Origin: Mycolicibacterium peregrinum | Lineage (GTDB): Bacteria; Actinomycetota; Actinomycetes; Mycobacteriales; Mycobacteriaceae | NCBI RefSeq assembly: GCF_001665785.1 | Contig: NZ_LZSO01000033.1 | Coordinates: forward strand, 1-64,000 | DNA: 64,000 nucleotides | Direction: 5' to 3' | Shown: positions 35,432 to 44,064 of the stretch, piece after piece | How positions within the stretch are numbered: the stretch's first letter is position 1 | Layout of the letters: every line of letters starts with the position of its first letter | Notes under the pieces: model-generated | The model's database searches: none | Seen by the model: the letters and a program-made list of their open reading frames with translations, nothing else | What the model was told of the DNA's origin: nothing | Translations under genes and position numbers: made by a program

Positions 35432-36669
35432 TGAGCGCAGCAACAACATCCCCCGAGTCGCTTCGCTCCAGCCCGCCGGAACCGCTGTACATCCTCGGCG
35501 CGGGAATGCACCCGTGGGGCAAGTGGGGACGCGACTTCACCGAGTACGGCGTCGTCGCCGCCCGCGCGGCCCTGGCCGAGGCCGGACTGGACGCGCAGCA
35601 GATCCAGTTCATCGCCGGCGCGGACACCATCCGCAACGGCTACCCGGGCTTCATCGCCGGGTCGACGTTCGCCCAGAAGCTGGGCTGGAACGGCGTGCCG
35701 GTGTCGTCTTCGTACGCGGCATGCGCGTCGGGCTCGCAGGCGCTGCAGAGCGCCCGTGCCCAGATCTTGGCCGGGTTCTGCGATGTCGCACTGGTGATCG
35801 GCGCTGACACCACCCCCAAGGGCGCCTTCGCGCCCGTCGGCGGCGAGCGCAAGAACGATCCCGACTGGCAGCGCTTCCACCTGCTCGGCGCGATGAACCC
35901 GGTGTACTTCGCCCTGCTGGCACGGCGCCGGATGGATCTCTACGGCGCCACCGCCGAGGACTTCGCCCAGGTGAAGGTGAAGAACTCCCGCCACGGCCTG
36001 CAGAACCCGAATGCGCGCTACCGCAAGGAATCCGCGATCGAGGACGTGCTGGCCAGCCCGGTGGTCTCCGACCCGCTGCGCCAGCTCGACATCTGCGCCA
36101 CCTCCGACGGCGCGGCCGCTCTGATCGTCGCTTCGAAGTCGTTCGCCGAGAAGCACCTCGGCTCGCTCGAGGGTGTGCCGTCGGTTCGCGCGATCTCGAC
36201 GGTGACCCCGCGCTACCCGCAGCACCTGCCCGAATTGCCGGACATCGCAACAGATTCCACTGCAGTCGTGGCGGCGCCGGAGCGGGTGTTCAAGGACCAG
36301 ATCCTCGACGCGGCCTACGCCGAGGCGGGCATCGGCCCCGAGGACGTCAGCCTGGCCGAGGTCTACGACCTGTCCACCGCACTCGAGCTGGACTGGTACG
36401 AGCACCTGGGCCTGTGCGCCAAGGGTGAAGGCGAGCAGCTGCTGCGTTCGGGCGCCACGACCATCGGCGGGCGTGTGCCGGTCAACCCGTCGGGCGGCCT
36501 GGCCTGCTTCGGCGAGGCCATCCCGGCCCAGGCCATCGCGCAGGTGTGCGAGTTGACCTGGCAGCTCAAGGGTCAGGCGACCGGTCGACAGGTCGAGGGC
36601 GCGAAGGTCGGCGTGACCGCCAACCAGGGCCTGTTCGGCCACGGCTCCTCGGTGATCGTCGCCCGGTAG
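35431..36669 (+). CDS. Thiolase-fold lipid-transfer protein, Rv1627c-like
   Basis: This 412-residue thiolase-superfamily protein (SCP-x/Ltp type) carries a cysteine in SYAACASGSQALQSA at the classical nucleophile position, NPSGGLACFGEAIPA near the C terminus, and a final GLFGHGSSVIV. It lacks the canonical C-x-G proton-shuttle motif, like SCP-x and Ltp2 proteins that act as retro-aldolases or atypical thiolases. Together with the DUF35 partner encoded just upstream it probably acts on a branched or steroid-derived acyl-CoA; the substrate is inferred. The start ATG at 35431 shares one base with the preceding stop. No signal peptide is present. Confidence 0.9.
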   Translation: MSAATTSPESLRSSPPEPLYILGAGMHPWGKWGRDFTEYGVVAARAALAEAGLDAQQIQFIAGADTIRNGYPGFIAGSTFAQKLGWNGVPVSSSYAACASGSQALQSARAQILAGFCDVALVIGADTTPKGAFAPVGGERKNDPDWQRFHLLGAMNPVYFALLARRRMDLYGATAEDFAQVKVKNSRHGLQNPNARYRKESAIEDVLASPVVSDPLRQLDICATSDGAAALIVASKSFAEKHLGSLEGVPSVRAISTVTPRYPQHLPELPDIATDSTAVVAAPERVFKDQILDAAYAEAGIGPEDVSLAEVYDLSTALELDWYEHLGLCAKGEGEQLLRSGATTIGGRVPVNPSGGLACFGEAIPAQAIAQVCELTWQLKGQATGRQVEGAKVGVTANQGLFGHGSSVIVAR

Positions 36670-36694
36670 GCGTCACCCGATAGAAGATGACGGT

Positions 36695-36922
36695 GTGAGC
36701 GAGAGCGTCGTCGTCCGCGTCAAGCCCGGCAGCCGCAAAGGCCCGCTGGTCGAGGTCGCGGATGACGGCGGTCTCACCATCTATGTGCCAGAGCGCGCCG
36801 TCGACGGCAAAGCCAATGACGCCGTCACCAAATTGCTTGCCCAACATCTGGGTGTGCCGCGCAGCCGCGTGGAGTTGATCTCCGGAGCGACCGCGCGGCT
36901 CAAGCGTTTTCGCATCAGCTGA
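36695..36922 (+). CDS. DUF167/YggU-family protein
   Basis: This 75-residue protein has the DUF167 (YggU) signatures VVRVKPGSRKGPLVEV and ERAVDGKANDAVTKLLAQHLGVPRSRVELISG, followed by ARLKRFRI. The structure of the family is known but its function is not. Start is GTG 36695. It lies 25 bp after the thiolase gene on the same strand and converges with the kinase-like gene, overlapping its stop by 8 bp. Confidence 0.88.
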   Translation: MSESVVVRVKPGSRKGPLVEVADDGGLTIYVPERAVDGKANDAVTKLLAQHLGVPRSRVELISGATARLKRFRIS

Positions 36923-38909
36923 CGTTGCGGTTCCATTCCAGCCAGCCGATGCCGGTACGCCCGTCGGCGGTGCGAACCTTCGCCCAGGCGCGTGGGAACT
37001 GGCTGATACGACCGTCCGCAGCCACCAACAGCACCGGCGCGTGCCCCTGGATGTCGACAGTCGCCTCGATGTCGCCGGGCTGAAGAGTCAACGTCGTCGA
37101 CACGGGTAGGTCGTCGGCACCGACCATGTATTGCGCTGTCACCGACTGCAACTCGACAAGCGGTTCACCGTCGCGCTGCGAATAGCCGATACCGATCGGC
37201 GGCATCCCGGAGATCCGGATGTCCACGCCGTGCAGGTGGGTGCCGTCGTCGAGATGGATGGCGCTCCACACCCAGTTCATCGACCACCAGTCCCGGACAC
37301 CCCACGAATGGTCGCGCTGACCCGACACGGCCTTGATGTCGAACGTCTGCTCCCCGACCGTCACCGTGCCCGCGACCGTGCAGGGAATCTCATAGCGGGG
37401 CGTGATGCGGTACTGGTACGGGGTTCCGACTGTGGTCCAGGTCAGATCCATGCTCACGTCAACCGGCCGACCGGTCTCGCCGCGCAGCAGCGCCGCCGGA
37501 TCATCGTGAGCCTGACCGGTACCCGACGCCGTGACGCGGTAAGTCTTGAACGGTTCGACCAGTTGCAGACTCAGCTCGATCCCGTCACCCTTGATCAGCT
37601 CCGGTTCGGCCGGTACGGCATGAAAGTCGTTGAGCGCCACCGTCGGCATGCCCGGACCGCAGAACAGCACATTGATCCACGCGGTGTCCTGGTTGGGGAT
37701 CAGGCCCAGGCGAACCCAACCGCCGAAACCCGCGGCGGGATCGGTGAAGTCGAAGTACCAGCTCTCGTTCCACAGCTCTTCGTCGGTGGCCGGGTGCGGA
37801 GAGTCGTCCTCGGCGGCGGGCACCAGCGGCTCCGGAACCGACGGTGACGCAAGGATATCCAGTGCTCCGGTGTCCAGAACATGACTGCAGTGCCGGTCGA
37901 GCATCGTCATGAACATGTGGTCGCCGCGTTCGGTACGTTCCACCAGCATCGAGGAGATGATCGCCATCATCACGCCGAAGAAGCTCTGCCGGCGCACGCC
38001 GTCGCGTACCTGGTCGAGCGTCAGTGCCGAGTCCGAACCCAGCGCCTGGTGATACACCGCCAGCAGCTCGTCGTAGTGCGCGCGGCGCTGTTCGACGGGT
38101 AGGGCGCAGCCGATGAAATAGGCGACATCGGTGAACGCCGGCCCCTTGGTCACGGTCTGCCAGTCGACCACCGTCAGGGCCCGGTCGGCACCCGCATCGC
38201 CGAACAGCATGTTGTCGAGTCGATAGTCGCCGTGCACCAGGCCCTGAGGCCGGTCGGACGCGCCTTCGTCGGCCAGGTATGCGTCGAAACTCTCGACGAG
38301 TCGTTCGCAGACGTGGCGCTGCTCCGGCGTGATCAGACCCGCGTACCGGTCGACGAAGGCCGCGTACAGACCCGAAATCAGCGCCTGGTTGACCGGTGCC
38401 TCACGGTTGAGCCATTCAGCCTGATCCAGGGCCTCGGCGCCGGCCTTCGATCCGTGCACGCGACCGAGCTCGGTGAGCGCCACGGCGGCCTGTTCGGCTG
38501 TGGCTCCGCGGATCTCGTCGCCCACCACGGCGGGAACCGCATCGCCGAGCAGCAGATCGAAGGCACCGGTCTGGGTGTCGATCGCGGCGTGGTAGCACGG
38601 CGCCACGGGCCCAGGCACCAGGGCGGGCGCGACGTCGGTGTAAAACCGCACCTCGCGCTCGTAGAGTCCCAGGGACAGTCCGGTCTGGCGGCTGTTGGGA
38701 TCGGTGGCGGCCACCTTGAGCACCACCGAGGCCGGCCCGGCGGCGTCACCGGCGTAGCTCAGCGCGACGCGGTAGCACTCACTCATCTGGCCGGTGCCGA
38801 TCCGCTCGAAAGTGAATGCGCTGACCTGGCCGGCACCGAGAGCAGCGGTCAGCCAGTCACAGGTCAGGTCTTCGGGGCGGTCGAGTACGGCTGTCTGAGT
38901 CGGTTGCAC
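36915..38909 (-). CDS. Kinase-like (APH/ecdysteroid-kinase-type) protein fused to a DUF7064-like domain
   Basis: This 664-residue two-domain protein has an aminoglycoside-phosphotransferase-like small-molecule kinase in residues 1 to about 360. The catalytic loop is VHGDYRLDNMLF (HGDxxxxN) and the metal motif is VVDWQTV; the N-lobe lysine is in SVVLKVAA. The C-terminal ~300 residues form a beta-rich domain like DUF7064/7065 proteins (SGQRDHSWGVRDWWSMNWVW), whose function is unknown. A stand-alone paralog of the first domain is encoded at 57850-58923. GTG 38909 is supported by TAGGTT ending 6 nt upstream, and TGACAGGTGTCA at 38942-38953 is nearly identical to the operator before the paralog's tetR-like gene. 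It may phosphorylate a lipid or steroid alcohol; this is inference. Confidence 0.8.
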   Translation of the reverse strand: MQPTQTAVLDRPEDLTCDWLTAALGAGQVSAFTFERIGTGQMSECYRVALSYAGDAAGPASVVLKVAATDPNSRQTGLSLGLYEREVRFYTDVAPALVPGPVAPCYHAAIDTQTGAFDLLLGDAVPAVVGDEIRGATAEQAAVALTELGRVHGSKAGAEALDQAEWLNREAPVNQALISGLYAAFVDRYAGLITPEQRHVCERLVESFDAYLADEGASDRPQGLVHGDYRLDNMLFGDAGADRALTVVDWQTVTKGPAFTDVAYFIGCALPVEQRRAHYDELLAVYHQALGSDSALTLDQVRDGVRRQSFFGVMMAIISSMLVERTERGDHMFMTMLDRHCSHVLDTGALDILASPSVPEPLVPAAEDDSPHPATDEELWNESWYFDFTDPAAGFGGWVRLGLIPNQDTAWINVLFCGPGMPTVALNDFHAVPAEPELIKGDGIELSLQLVEPFKTYRVTASGTGQAHDDPAALLRGETGRPVDVSMDLTWTTVGTPYQYRITPRYEIPCTVAGTVTVGEQTFDIKAVSGQRDHSWGVRDWWSMNWVWSAIHLDDGTHLHGVDIRISGMPPIGIGYSQRDGEPLVELQSVTAQYMVGADDLPVSTTLTLQPGDIEATVDIQGHAPVLLVAADGRISQFPRAWAKVRTADGRTGIGWLEWNRNVS

Positions 38910-38915
38910 ACAGGC

Positions 38916-38921
38916 AACCTA
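38916..38921 (-). promoter_or_regulatory. -10 hexamer of the kinase/DUF7064 fusion gene
   Basis: On the minus strand TAGGTT ends 6 nt before GTG 38909, which supports that start and a leaderless or near-leaderless mRNA. Confidence 0.5.
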
Positions 38922-38941
38922 GCAGTGTTCCGGATCACACA

Positions 38942-38953
38942 TGACAGGTGTCA
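38942..38953 (-). promoter_or_regulatory. TGACAGGTGTCA dyad, likely TetR operator
   Basis: This 12-bp inverted repeat (5-bp arms, 2-bp centre) differs by one base from TGACAGCTGTCA at 57148-57159. It lies about 20 bp upstream of the -10 of the kinase/DUF7064 gene, next to the expected -35 position. It is probably bound by the TetR protein encoded at 57215-57853. Confidence 0.6.
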
Positions 38954-38954
38954 A

Positions 38955-40892
38955 CTAATGGTGTGCCGCCTTGGCGTGACCATGGGCACAGGCGTCCGGC
39001 GGGGTGGGCGCCACGTCCAGCGCCGGGTTGCGGTCGAAGAACCCGAACGGCTTGAGCCAGAACGAGACCACGTCCACCGGCATCACCGGCCAGTCCTCCG
39101 GACGGGTGATGTGGTGGATGCCGAACACGTACCACAGCACCACGTCGGTGTTGTCGATCGACCGGTCGGCCTTCGTCCACTCGCCCAACCCGGTATCGGT
39201 CGCCGACTGGTTGACGAACTCCCCCGCCGGCCAACGCTCGTCCGGCCGGTTCGGGGTCACCCACAGCGTGTGGGCGATGACGTTGGCGCGCTGGATCACC
39301 GGCGAGGCGGGGTCGAACATCGCCGGGATCGCCCCGGTGGGAACCAGCTTGTACGACGGATGGGTCCCCAGGCCGTTGACGACGTTGGTATTGACCACCT
39401 TCCAGGCCCGCTGGGTGGCGAAGTTGACGTCCTGTCTACCCTCCTGCTCGGTGCGCAGCGCCTGATTGCGCACCACCAGTGACAGGCCGTACGGATTGTC
39501 CGGGCTGATCGGTTCTGCGTACGACTCGGTCATGTAGACCGTGTTGTCGGTGCCGTCGACATCCAGATCCAACCGGGCGATCAGGAAGTGCTGATGGAAC
39601 GGCGCGTAGGTGCGCTCGTCGACAAGTGTGCCGTTCTTGGGCGTCGGCCCGGCCGGGAACGGTGTGGTGACCATGATCCCGGTGGCGCGGACCTCGCACT
39701 CGATGTTGCCGTCCTGGTACAGCCGCCAGTACACCAGATATTCGTAGTTGGCGACGGTGACGTGGAAAGACAGTGTGAGCCTGCGCATCCGGCGTACCTC
39801 GGCACCCGCATCGTGGTCGACGTGCTTCCACAGCACGGCATTGTCTTCCTCGTGGATGCAGATCGCGTTGGTGATGGTGTACGGCTCACCGCTGCTGTTG
39901 TGCAGAACTGCATCCAGATAACGGATCTCACCGAGGCAGTCGCAGCCGAGCTCCAGCGAGGTGGTCATGAATCCCAGACCCCACTCGCCGATGTCGAACG
40001 CCGTGCGCCGGTAGTGATCGACCGAGGAGTCCCGGTACGGCACCACCATCTCGGCGAACGACATCCGGTGTGCCACCGAACGATCCACGTCGCCGTCCCG
40101 ATACCGCACGGTGTGCAGAGTCATGCCCTCACGATGGTTGAACCCGATCCGTAGCGACCAGTTCTGCCACCGCAGCAGGTTGCCGTCCAAGGTGAACGAG
40201 GGCCCCTCGGGCTGCGTGATGTCGAGCCGCCTGAGTGGGTCCCGGCGCGATGCCGCCCGGATCCGTTCCGGGATGTGGTGCGGCACGTATTCGCCCATCA
40301 CGTCCGGCTTTTCGGCGCTGCCGTCATCTTCGACCCGCAGCACCTCCATGCTGTTGACGTCGATCACGCAATGCAGACCGCTGACGGGGTGCGCGTACGG
40401 ATTGGCGCCGGCGGCCTGCTTGTACCAGGTGTCCGACCAACCGATCCGCCGGTCACGATATTCGGGCGGCGCGACGGCGTCGCCGTAGGTCCAGGTGTCC
40501 ATGAAGATGTTGTCCAGGTCGGTGATGCCGCGTCTGGCCAGGGCGGCGATCACGTCCGGGTGCCGGCGCAGTACCTCGTCGCATTCGACGAACTCGTCGA
40601 CGGTGAAATTGGCCTGGACGCCCGGTACATGGTCGAAGATCTCGACCCGATCGTCGGTCAGCGACACCACGCCCTTGTACGTGGCGTTGGCTGCCCGCTC
40701 CAGGCAGATCACGGCCGCTCGCCGGGCCGGAGCAGCGCCACCACCGTCGAACGCGGCCAATTCGGCCTTGGACGGCTCGACGAGTTCCACCGAGGCCACC
40801 CGCCAGCCCGCACCCACTCCGCGTTCACGCCGCAATATCGCCGCCACCGCACGAAACTCGTCGGCGGACAGCGGATCCAAGGGGTAATCCAC
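38955..40892 (-). CDS. Copper-containing primary-amine oxidase
   Basis: This 645-residue copper amine oxidase oxidises primary amines to aldehydes with release of NH3 and H2O2. The topaquinone precursor is Tyr383 in VANYEYLVYW (N-Y-E). The catalytic base is Asp300 in RTAFDIGEWG. The copper ligands are His433 and His435 (PFHQHFLIA) and a third histidine near 593-594 (FGIHHITRPEDWPVMP). Two smaller N-terminal domains precede the catalytic one. The length is normal for bacterial enzymes and there is no signal peptide, so it is cytosolic. The C-terminal tail HGHAKAAHH is histidine-rich. GTG 40892 is used. It lies 45 bp upstream of the kinase-like gene on the same strand. Confidence 0.93.
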   Translation of the reverse strand: MDYPLDPLSADEFRAVAAILRRERGVGAGWRVASVELVEPSKAELAAFDGGGAAPARRAAVICLERAANATYKGVVSLTDDRVEIFDHVPGVQANFTVDEFVECDEVLRRHPDVIAALARRGITDLDNIFMDTWTYGDAVAPPEYRDRRIGWSDTWYKQAAGANPYAHPVSGLHCVIDVNSMEVLRVEDDGSAEKPDVMGEYVPHHIPERIRAASRRDPLRRLDITQPEGPSFTLDGNLLRWQNWSLRIGFNHREGMTLHTVRYRDGDVDRSVAHRMSFAEMVVPYRDSSVDHYRRTAFDIGEWGLGFMTTSLELGCDCLGEIRYLDAVLHNSSGEPYTITNAICIHEEDNAVLWKHVDHDAGAEVRRMRRLTLSFHVTVANYEYLVYWRLYQDGNIECEVRATGIMVTTPFPAGPTPKNGTLVDERTYAPFHQHFLIARLDLDVDGTDNTVYMTESYAEPISPDNPYGLSLVVRNQALRTEQEGRQDVNFATQRAWKVVNTNVVNGLGTHPSYKLVPTGAIPAMFDPASPVIQRANVIAHTLWVTPNRPDERWPAGEFVNQSATDTGLGEWTKADRSIDNTDVVLWYVFGIHHITRPEDWPVMPVDVVSFWLKPFGFFDRNPALDVAPTPPDACAHGHAKAAHH

Positions 40893-40956
40893 GTCAAATA
40901 CGCAACCACACCGGAGGATTCCGTGCAGCGAATCGCTCAGAGTGGATCAGACGAAC

Positions 40957-42468
40957 TCAGCGCTCGGCGAGGGTGAACCCTTCCCATGCCTGGCGTCGCA
41001 CCGCCCGCGGGTCGTACTCGACGCGGGGCCTACGGTCGAACACGAATACCGCGCGCTCATCGCTGTCATAGGCGGGCCAGCCCGGGCCCGGCTGCCCGGA
41101 CCGGCTGAACTCCCGCCACCGGCGCTGCACGTCTCGGCTGACCCGCCGGGCTGACGTGCGGTCACCCACGGCGGTCAGCAGCGCACCGTAAGTCGTGTGG
41201 TACGTGTCGAACACGGCCAGCAGTTCCATCGCGTGCGTCGCACCGAGCCCCGCCCAGTGCAGGGTGCGGGGCGCGTAGTCGTAGCGGTACACGTAGGTGG
41301 GTGCATTCTTGCTGTGCGCCTCGGCGATCTGCCAGGTGGCCGAGGCGAACGCGAAATCACCACCGAGGCGCACACAGGCCGCGCTGCTCGGATAGTCCGG
41401 GTAGGCCGCGACGATCCGACGGCGGTCCTCGGGATCGGTACGGGCGAACAACTTTTCGATCATCGGCTCATTGGTCGGCAGCAGCGGGAGGAACCGGGTG
41501 AACAGCCGGCCCTCGTCGGCGTTGTTGCCGACGATCAACGGCACCCGGTGGGCACTGCCCTCGGCCATCGCCGTCACCGGATCGACCGGCAGGTACTCGG
41601 TGCCGAACGTCGGGCCGACCGGAAACGCGCCCGGCATGTCCGTCTGTCCGCGCATGATCAGTGATTCCAGAGCCCGGCCCAGGTCCGCGGGGCGGGCGGA
41701 CATGAGCGCGGCGGCCGCCGATCCCCCATCGGGACTGACCAGTTCGGCGAGCTGATCCGCGAGTCGGGCCGCGGCATCCATGGAGCTGACCATCCCGCTG
41801 GCCGGGCTCTCCGAGATCACCTGAGCGAACAGCCCTTCGGCCTCCGGCACCGCGAGCAATGTCGCGACCGCGTGCGCGCCCGCACTCTCACCGAAGATCG
41901 TCACGTTGTCGGGGTCTCCGCCGAACACCGCCACGTTGTCGCGGACCCAACGCAGGGCCAGCACCAGATCACGCAGGAACAGGTTGTCCTCGATCGGATG
42001 GTCGGGAGTCGCCAGCGACGACAGTTCGACGCACCCGAGCATGCCGAGCCGGTAGTTGACCGAGACGAACACGCACCCGCGCCGAGCCAGCGCTCCACCG
42101 TCGTAGACGGGCGTGGCCGAACTGCCCATGATGTAGCCACCGCCGTGGACGAAGAACATCACCGGCAGCGGACCGTCGGTGTCAGGTTTCTCCGGCGCCA
42201 CCACATTGAGGGTCAGGCAGTCCTCGCTCATCGGCTGGTGCTTGCCCACACCGACGAGCGTGTAGCGACGTTGCTGGGGCGCGCAGTAACCGAAGCCGTG
42301 GCAATAGCGCACACCCGGCCATGGCTCGGCGGGCTGGGGCGCCCGCAGACGCAGCGGCCCGACCGGCGGTTTGGCGTAAGGGATGGAACGCCAACGATGT
42401 ACGCCGTCACGCGTGAACCCCTCGACGATGCCGGTACTGATCTTTGCCCGGACAGTCCGCTCGTGCAT
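40957..42468 (-). CDS. Type-B carboxylesterase, LipT-like
   Basis: This 503-residue carboxylesterase/lipase of the type-B (cholinesterase) family has the oxyanion-hole motif VHGGGYIMGS, the nucleophile elbow FGESAGAHA, an acidic residue in NADEGRLF and the catalytic histidine in LGATHAMELL. It has no signal peptide. It is divergent from an LppI-like lipoprotein gene, the same pair as Rv2045c (lipT) and Rv2046 (lppI), so it is called LipT-like by synteny. The ATG at 42468 is supported by TACGGT ending 6 nt upstream; an open frame that extends a further ~190 codons is the antisense shadow of the lipoprotein gene and is rejected. Confidence 0.88.
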   Translation of the reverse strand: MHERTVRAKISTGIVEGFTRDGVHRWRSIPYAKPPVGPLRLRAPQPAEPWPGVRYCHGFGYCAPQQRRYTLVGVGKHQPMSEDCLTLNVVAPEKPDTDGPLPVMFFVHGGGYIMGSSATPVYDGGALARRGCVFVSVNYRLGMLGCVELSSLATPDHPIEDNLFLRDLVLALRWVRDNVAVFGGDPDNVTIFGESAGAHAVATLLAVPEAEGLFAQVISESPASGMVSSMDAAARLADQLAELVSPDGGSAAAALMSARPADLGRALESLIMRGQTDMPGAFPVGPTFGTEYLPVDPVTAMAEGSAHRVPLIVGNNADEGRLFTRFLPLLPTNEPMIEKLFARTDPEDRRRIVAAYPDYPSSAACVRLGGDFAFASATWQIAEAHSKNAPTYVYRYDYAPRTLHWAGLGATHAMELLAVFDTYHTTYGALLTAVGDRTSARRVSRDVQRRWREFSRSGQPGPGWPAYDSDERAVFVFDRRPRVEYDPRAVRRQAWEGFTLAER

Positions 42469-42474
42469 AGACCG

Positions 42475-42480
42475 ACCGTA
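42475..42480 (-). promoter_or_regulatory. -10 hexamer of the LipT-like gene
   Basis: On the minus strand TACGGT ends 6 nt before ATG 42468, so the mRNA probably begins at or beside the start codon. Confidence 0.5.
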
Positions 42481-42531
42481 TCGAACAACACCATTGGGGG
42501 CGGACAGGCGGTGGGCGTGGCAGGCGACCGC

Positions 42532-42537
42532 TAGCCT
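42532..42537 (+). promoter_or_regulatory. -10 hexamer of the LppI-like gene (leaderless)
   Basis: TAGCCT, 7 nt, then ATG 42545. It gives a leaderless transcript by the spacing rule and fixes the start of the lipoprotein signal peptide. Confidence 0.7.
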
Positions 42538-42544
42538 TGCGGGT

Positions 42545-43261
42545 ATGCGAATCGCTGTGACTGTTGGGGCTGCTGCGCTTTTGGCAGCGCTCGTGGCGGC
42601 CTGCTCACCGGGAGGGGGGCACGAGACGCAGCCGAACTCGCAGCCCCGGATGTCGATGCCGGCCGGCGCCCCGCACACCAAGATCACCACATCCACCACG
42701 ACCACCACCTCGCCGCTGCCCACCACGGCGCCGGGCCCGGGTACCCCGATGAACCGGGTGATCAAGTGGGTCGAGGCGGGTACCCCGGCCGATCCGTCGG
42801 GCTTCCATACGGCAACGCGCGAAGGACAATCCACCAATCTGGGTGACGATGTCGCGTTCGTCGCTCCGTCGGGTAAGGCCCGCTGCGCCACCGACAAGAT
42901 GGCCGAAGGCCAACTGGCCTGCCTCATCCAGGCCGGCGGCCTCCCCTCGAAGCCCTCGGACGTCGAGGGCCAGTGGATTCCCGGCTGGGTGGATTTCGGC
43001 GGGGAGACCGTGGATATCGGCTCGCTCCACGGAGATCCGGGCCGGTTCAACTACGGCGACGGCGCGGAACTGGCCGTGGGCAAGTCACTGGCCTTCGGCG
43101 ACTACCGGTGCCGCGCCGACGACACCACGCTGGTGTGCGTCAACTACGCGCACCAATCCGCAGTGCTGCTGAGCCCGTCGGGCGTCGAACCACTGGGCTG
43201 TCTCAAGCCGGTCCCGCCGCCAGTCGGCGTCGGGCGTCAGCTCAGCTGCCCGCCCGACTAG
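42545..43261 (+). CDS. LppI-like lipoprotein
   Basis: This 238-residue predicted lipoprotein has a signal peptide with one basic residue, a hydrophobic core and a lipobox ending VAAC, so Cys20 is the likely lipid-attached residue. A Ser/Thr/Pro-rich linker (TTSTTTTTSPLPTTAP) follows, then a globular domain of about 170 residues with six cysteines that may pair. No enzymatic motif is recognised. Divergence from the lipT-like gene matches Rv2046 (lppI). The ATG at 42545 is fixed by TAGCCT ending 7 nt upstream. The stop overlaps the end of the convergent zinc-ribbon-like gene by 4 bp. pks12 and Rv2047c, which follow lppI in M. tuberculosis, are not present here. Confidence 0.85.
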   Translation: MRIAVTVGAAALLAALVAACSPGGGHETQPNSQPRMSMPAGAPHTKITTSTTTTTSPLPTTAPGPGTPMNRVIKWVEAGTPADPSGFHTATREGQSTNLGDDVAFVAPSGKARCATDKMAEGQLACLIQAGGLPSKPSDVEGQWIPGWVDFGGETVDIGSLHGDPGRFNYGDGAELAVGKSLAFGDYRCRADDTTLVCVNYAHQSAVLLSPSGVEPLGCLKPVPPPVGVGRQLSCPPD

Positions 43262-43596
43262 CGCCAGCCGTCGGCGGCCTTCGCGGCCTGTAGCAACGCA
43301 TCGCACAACTGTCGCAGTTCGTCGGTTCCGGCACCCTCGTCGACCGCGATCGCGACATCCTCGGCCGCACACCGGACCTGATACACCCGGTCGGACAGCT
43401 GGGCGGCTTCGTCCGCGGAGAGCACCACCGAATCCGGGGCCAGCGAGGTGCCTTTCACCATCGCGCGTTGTTCGTAGGCTCGCTGCCGGCAGGATTGCCT
43501 GCAATACTGGCGTCGCCGGCCCATCTGCGCATCGGCGACCTCACGACCACACCACCGACAGGGTTGCGGACGGTTCTTTCGGTGGTGGTGCGCCAT
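43258..43596 (-). CDS. Small zinc-ribbon-like protein, Rv2049c-like
   Basis: This 112-residue basic protein has a histidine-rich start (AHHHRK) and a Cys13, Cys16, Cys32, Cys36 pattern (CxxC-x15-CxxxC) within a strongly basic segment, suggesting a zinc-stabilised nucleic-acid-binding ribbon. A helical acidic second half follows. The position next to rbpA suggests the Rv2049c-like protein of unknown function. The ATG at 43596 has TACAGT ending 8 nt upstream, so the mRNA may be nearly leaderless. It is divergent from rbpA. Function is not known. Confidence 0.65.
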   Translation of the reverse strand: MAHHHRKNRPQPCRWCGREVADAQMGRRRQYCRQSCRQRAYEQRAMVKGTSLAPDSVVLSADEAAQLSDRVYQVRCAAEDVAIAVDEGAGTDELRQLCDALLQAAKAADGWR

Positions 43597-43718
43597 GGGT
43601 CCCGACTGTAGACTGCCCGACGCCGCGACCCGCGTATCATCGATGGTCGAGTCGGGAACTTCGCAACGCCGTGCTGCGTTGATACATCCGGACAAACGCC
43701 GAACAAGGAGTGTTGACG

Positions 43719-44057
43719 ATGGCTGATCGCGTCCTGAGAGGCAGTCGCCTCGGAGCCGTGAGCTACGAGACCGACCGCAACCATGACCTGGCGCCGCGTC
43801 AGGTCGCGCGCTACCGCACCGAGAACGGTGAGATATTCGACGTCCCGTTCGCCGACGACGCCGAGATTCCCGGCACCTGGCCCTGCAAGAACGGCATGGA
43901 GGGCACCCTGATCGACGGCGACGTGCCGGAGCCCAAGAAGGTCAAGCCGCCGCGTACCCACTGGGACATGCTGCTGGAGCGCCGCTCCGTCGAGGAGCTC
44001 GAAGAACTGCTCAAGGAGCGCCTCGACCTCATCAAGACCAAGCGTCGCGGTAGCTGA
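43719..44057 (+). CDS. rbpA: RNA polymerase-binding protein RbpA
   Basis: RbpA binds the beta subunit and principal sigma factors of actinobacterial RNA polymerase, stabilises the open complex and is essential in mycobacteria. This 112-residue protein has the expected layout: an N-terminal tail (MADRVLRGSRLGAVSYETDR), a core domain with FDVPFADDAEIPGTWPCKNG, a basic linker (PEPKKVKPPRTHWDMLLERRS), and the sigma-interaction domain ending EELEELLKERLDLIKTKRR. The ATG at 43719 has an AAGGAG site 8 nt upstream. It matches Rv2050. A perfect hairpin terminator follows. Confidence 0.97.
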   Translation: MADRVLRGSRLGAVSYETDRNHDLAPRQVARYRTENGEIFDVPFADDAEIPGTWPCKNGMEGTLIDGDVPEPKKVKPPRTHWDMLLERRSVEELEELLKERLDLIKTKRRGS

Positions 44058-44064
44058 ACCCGAT

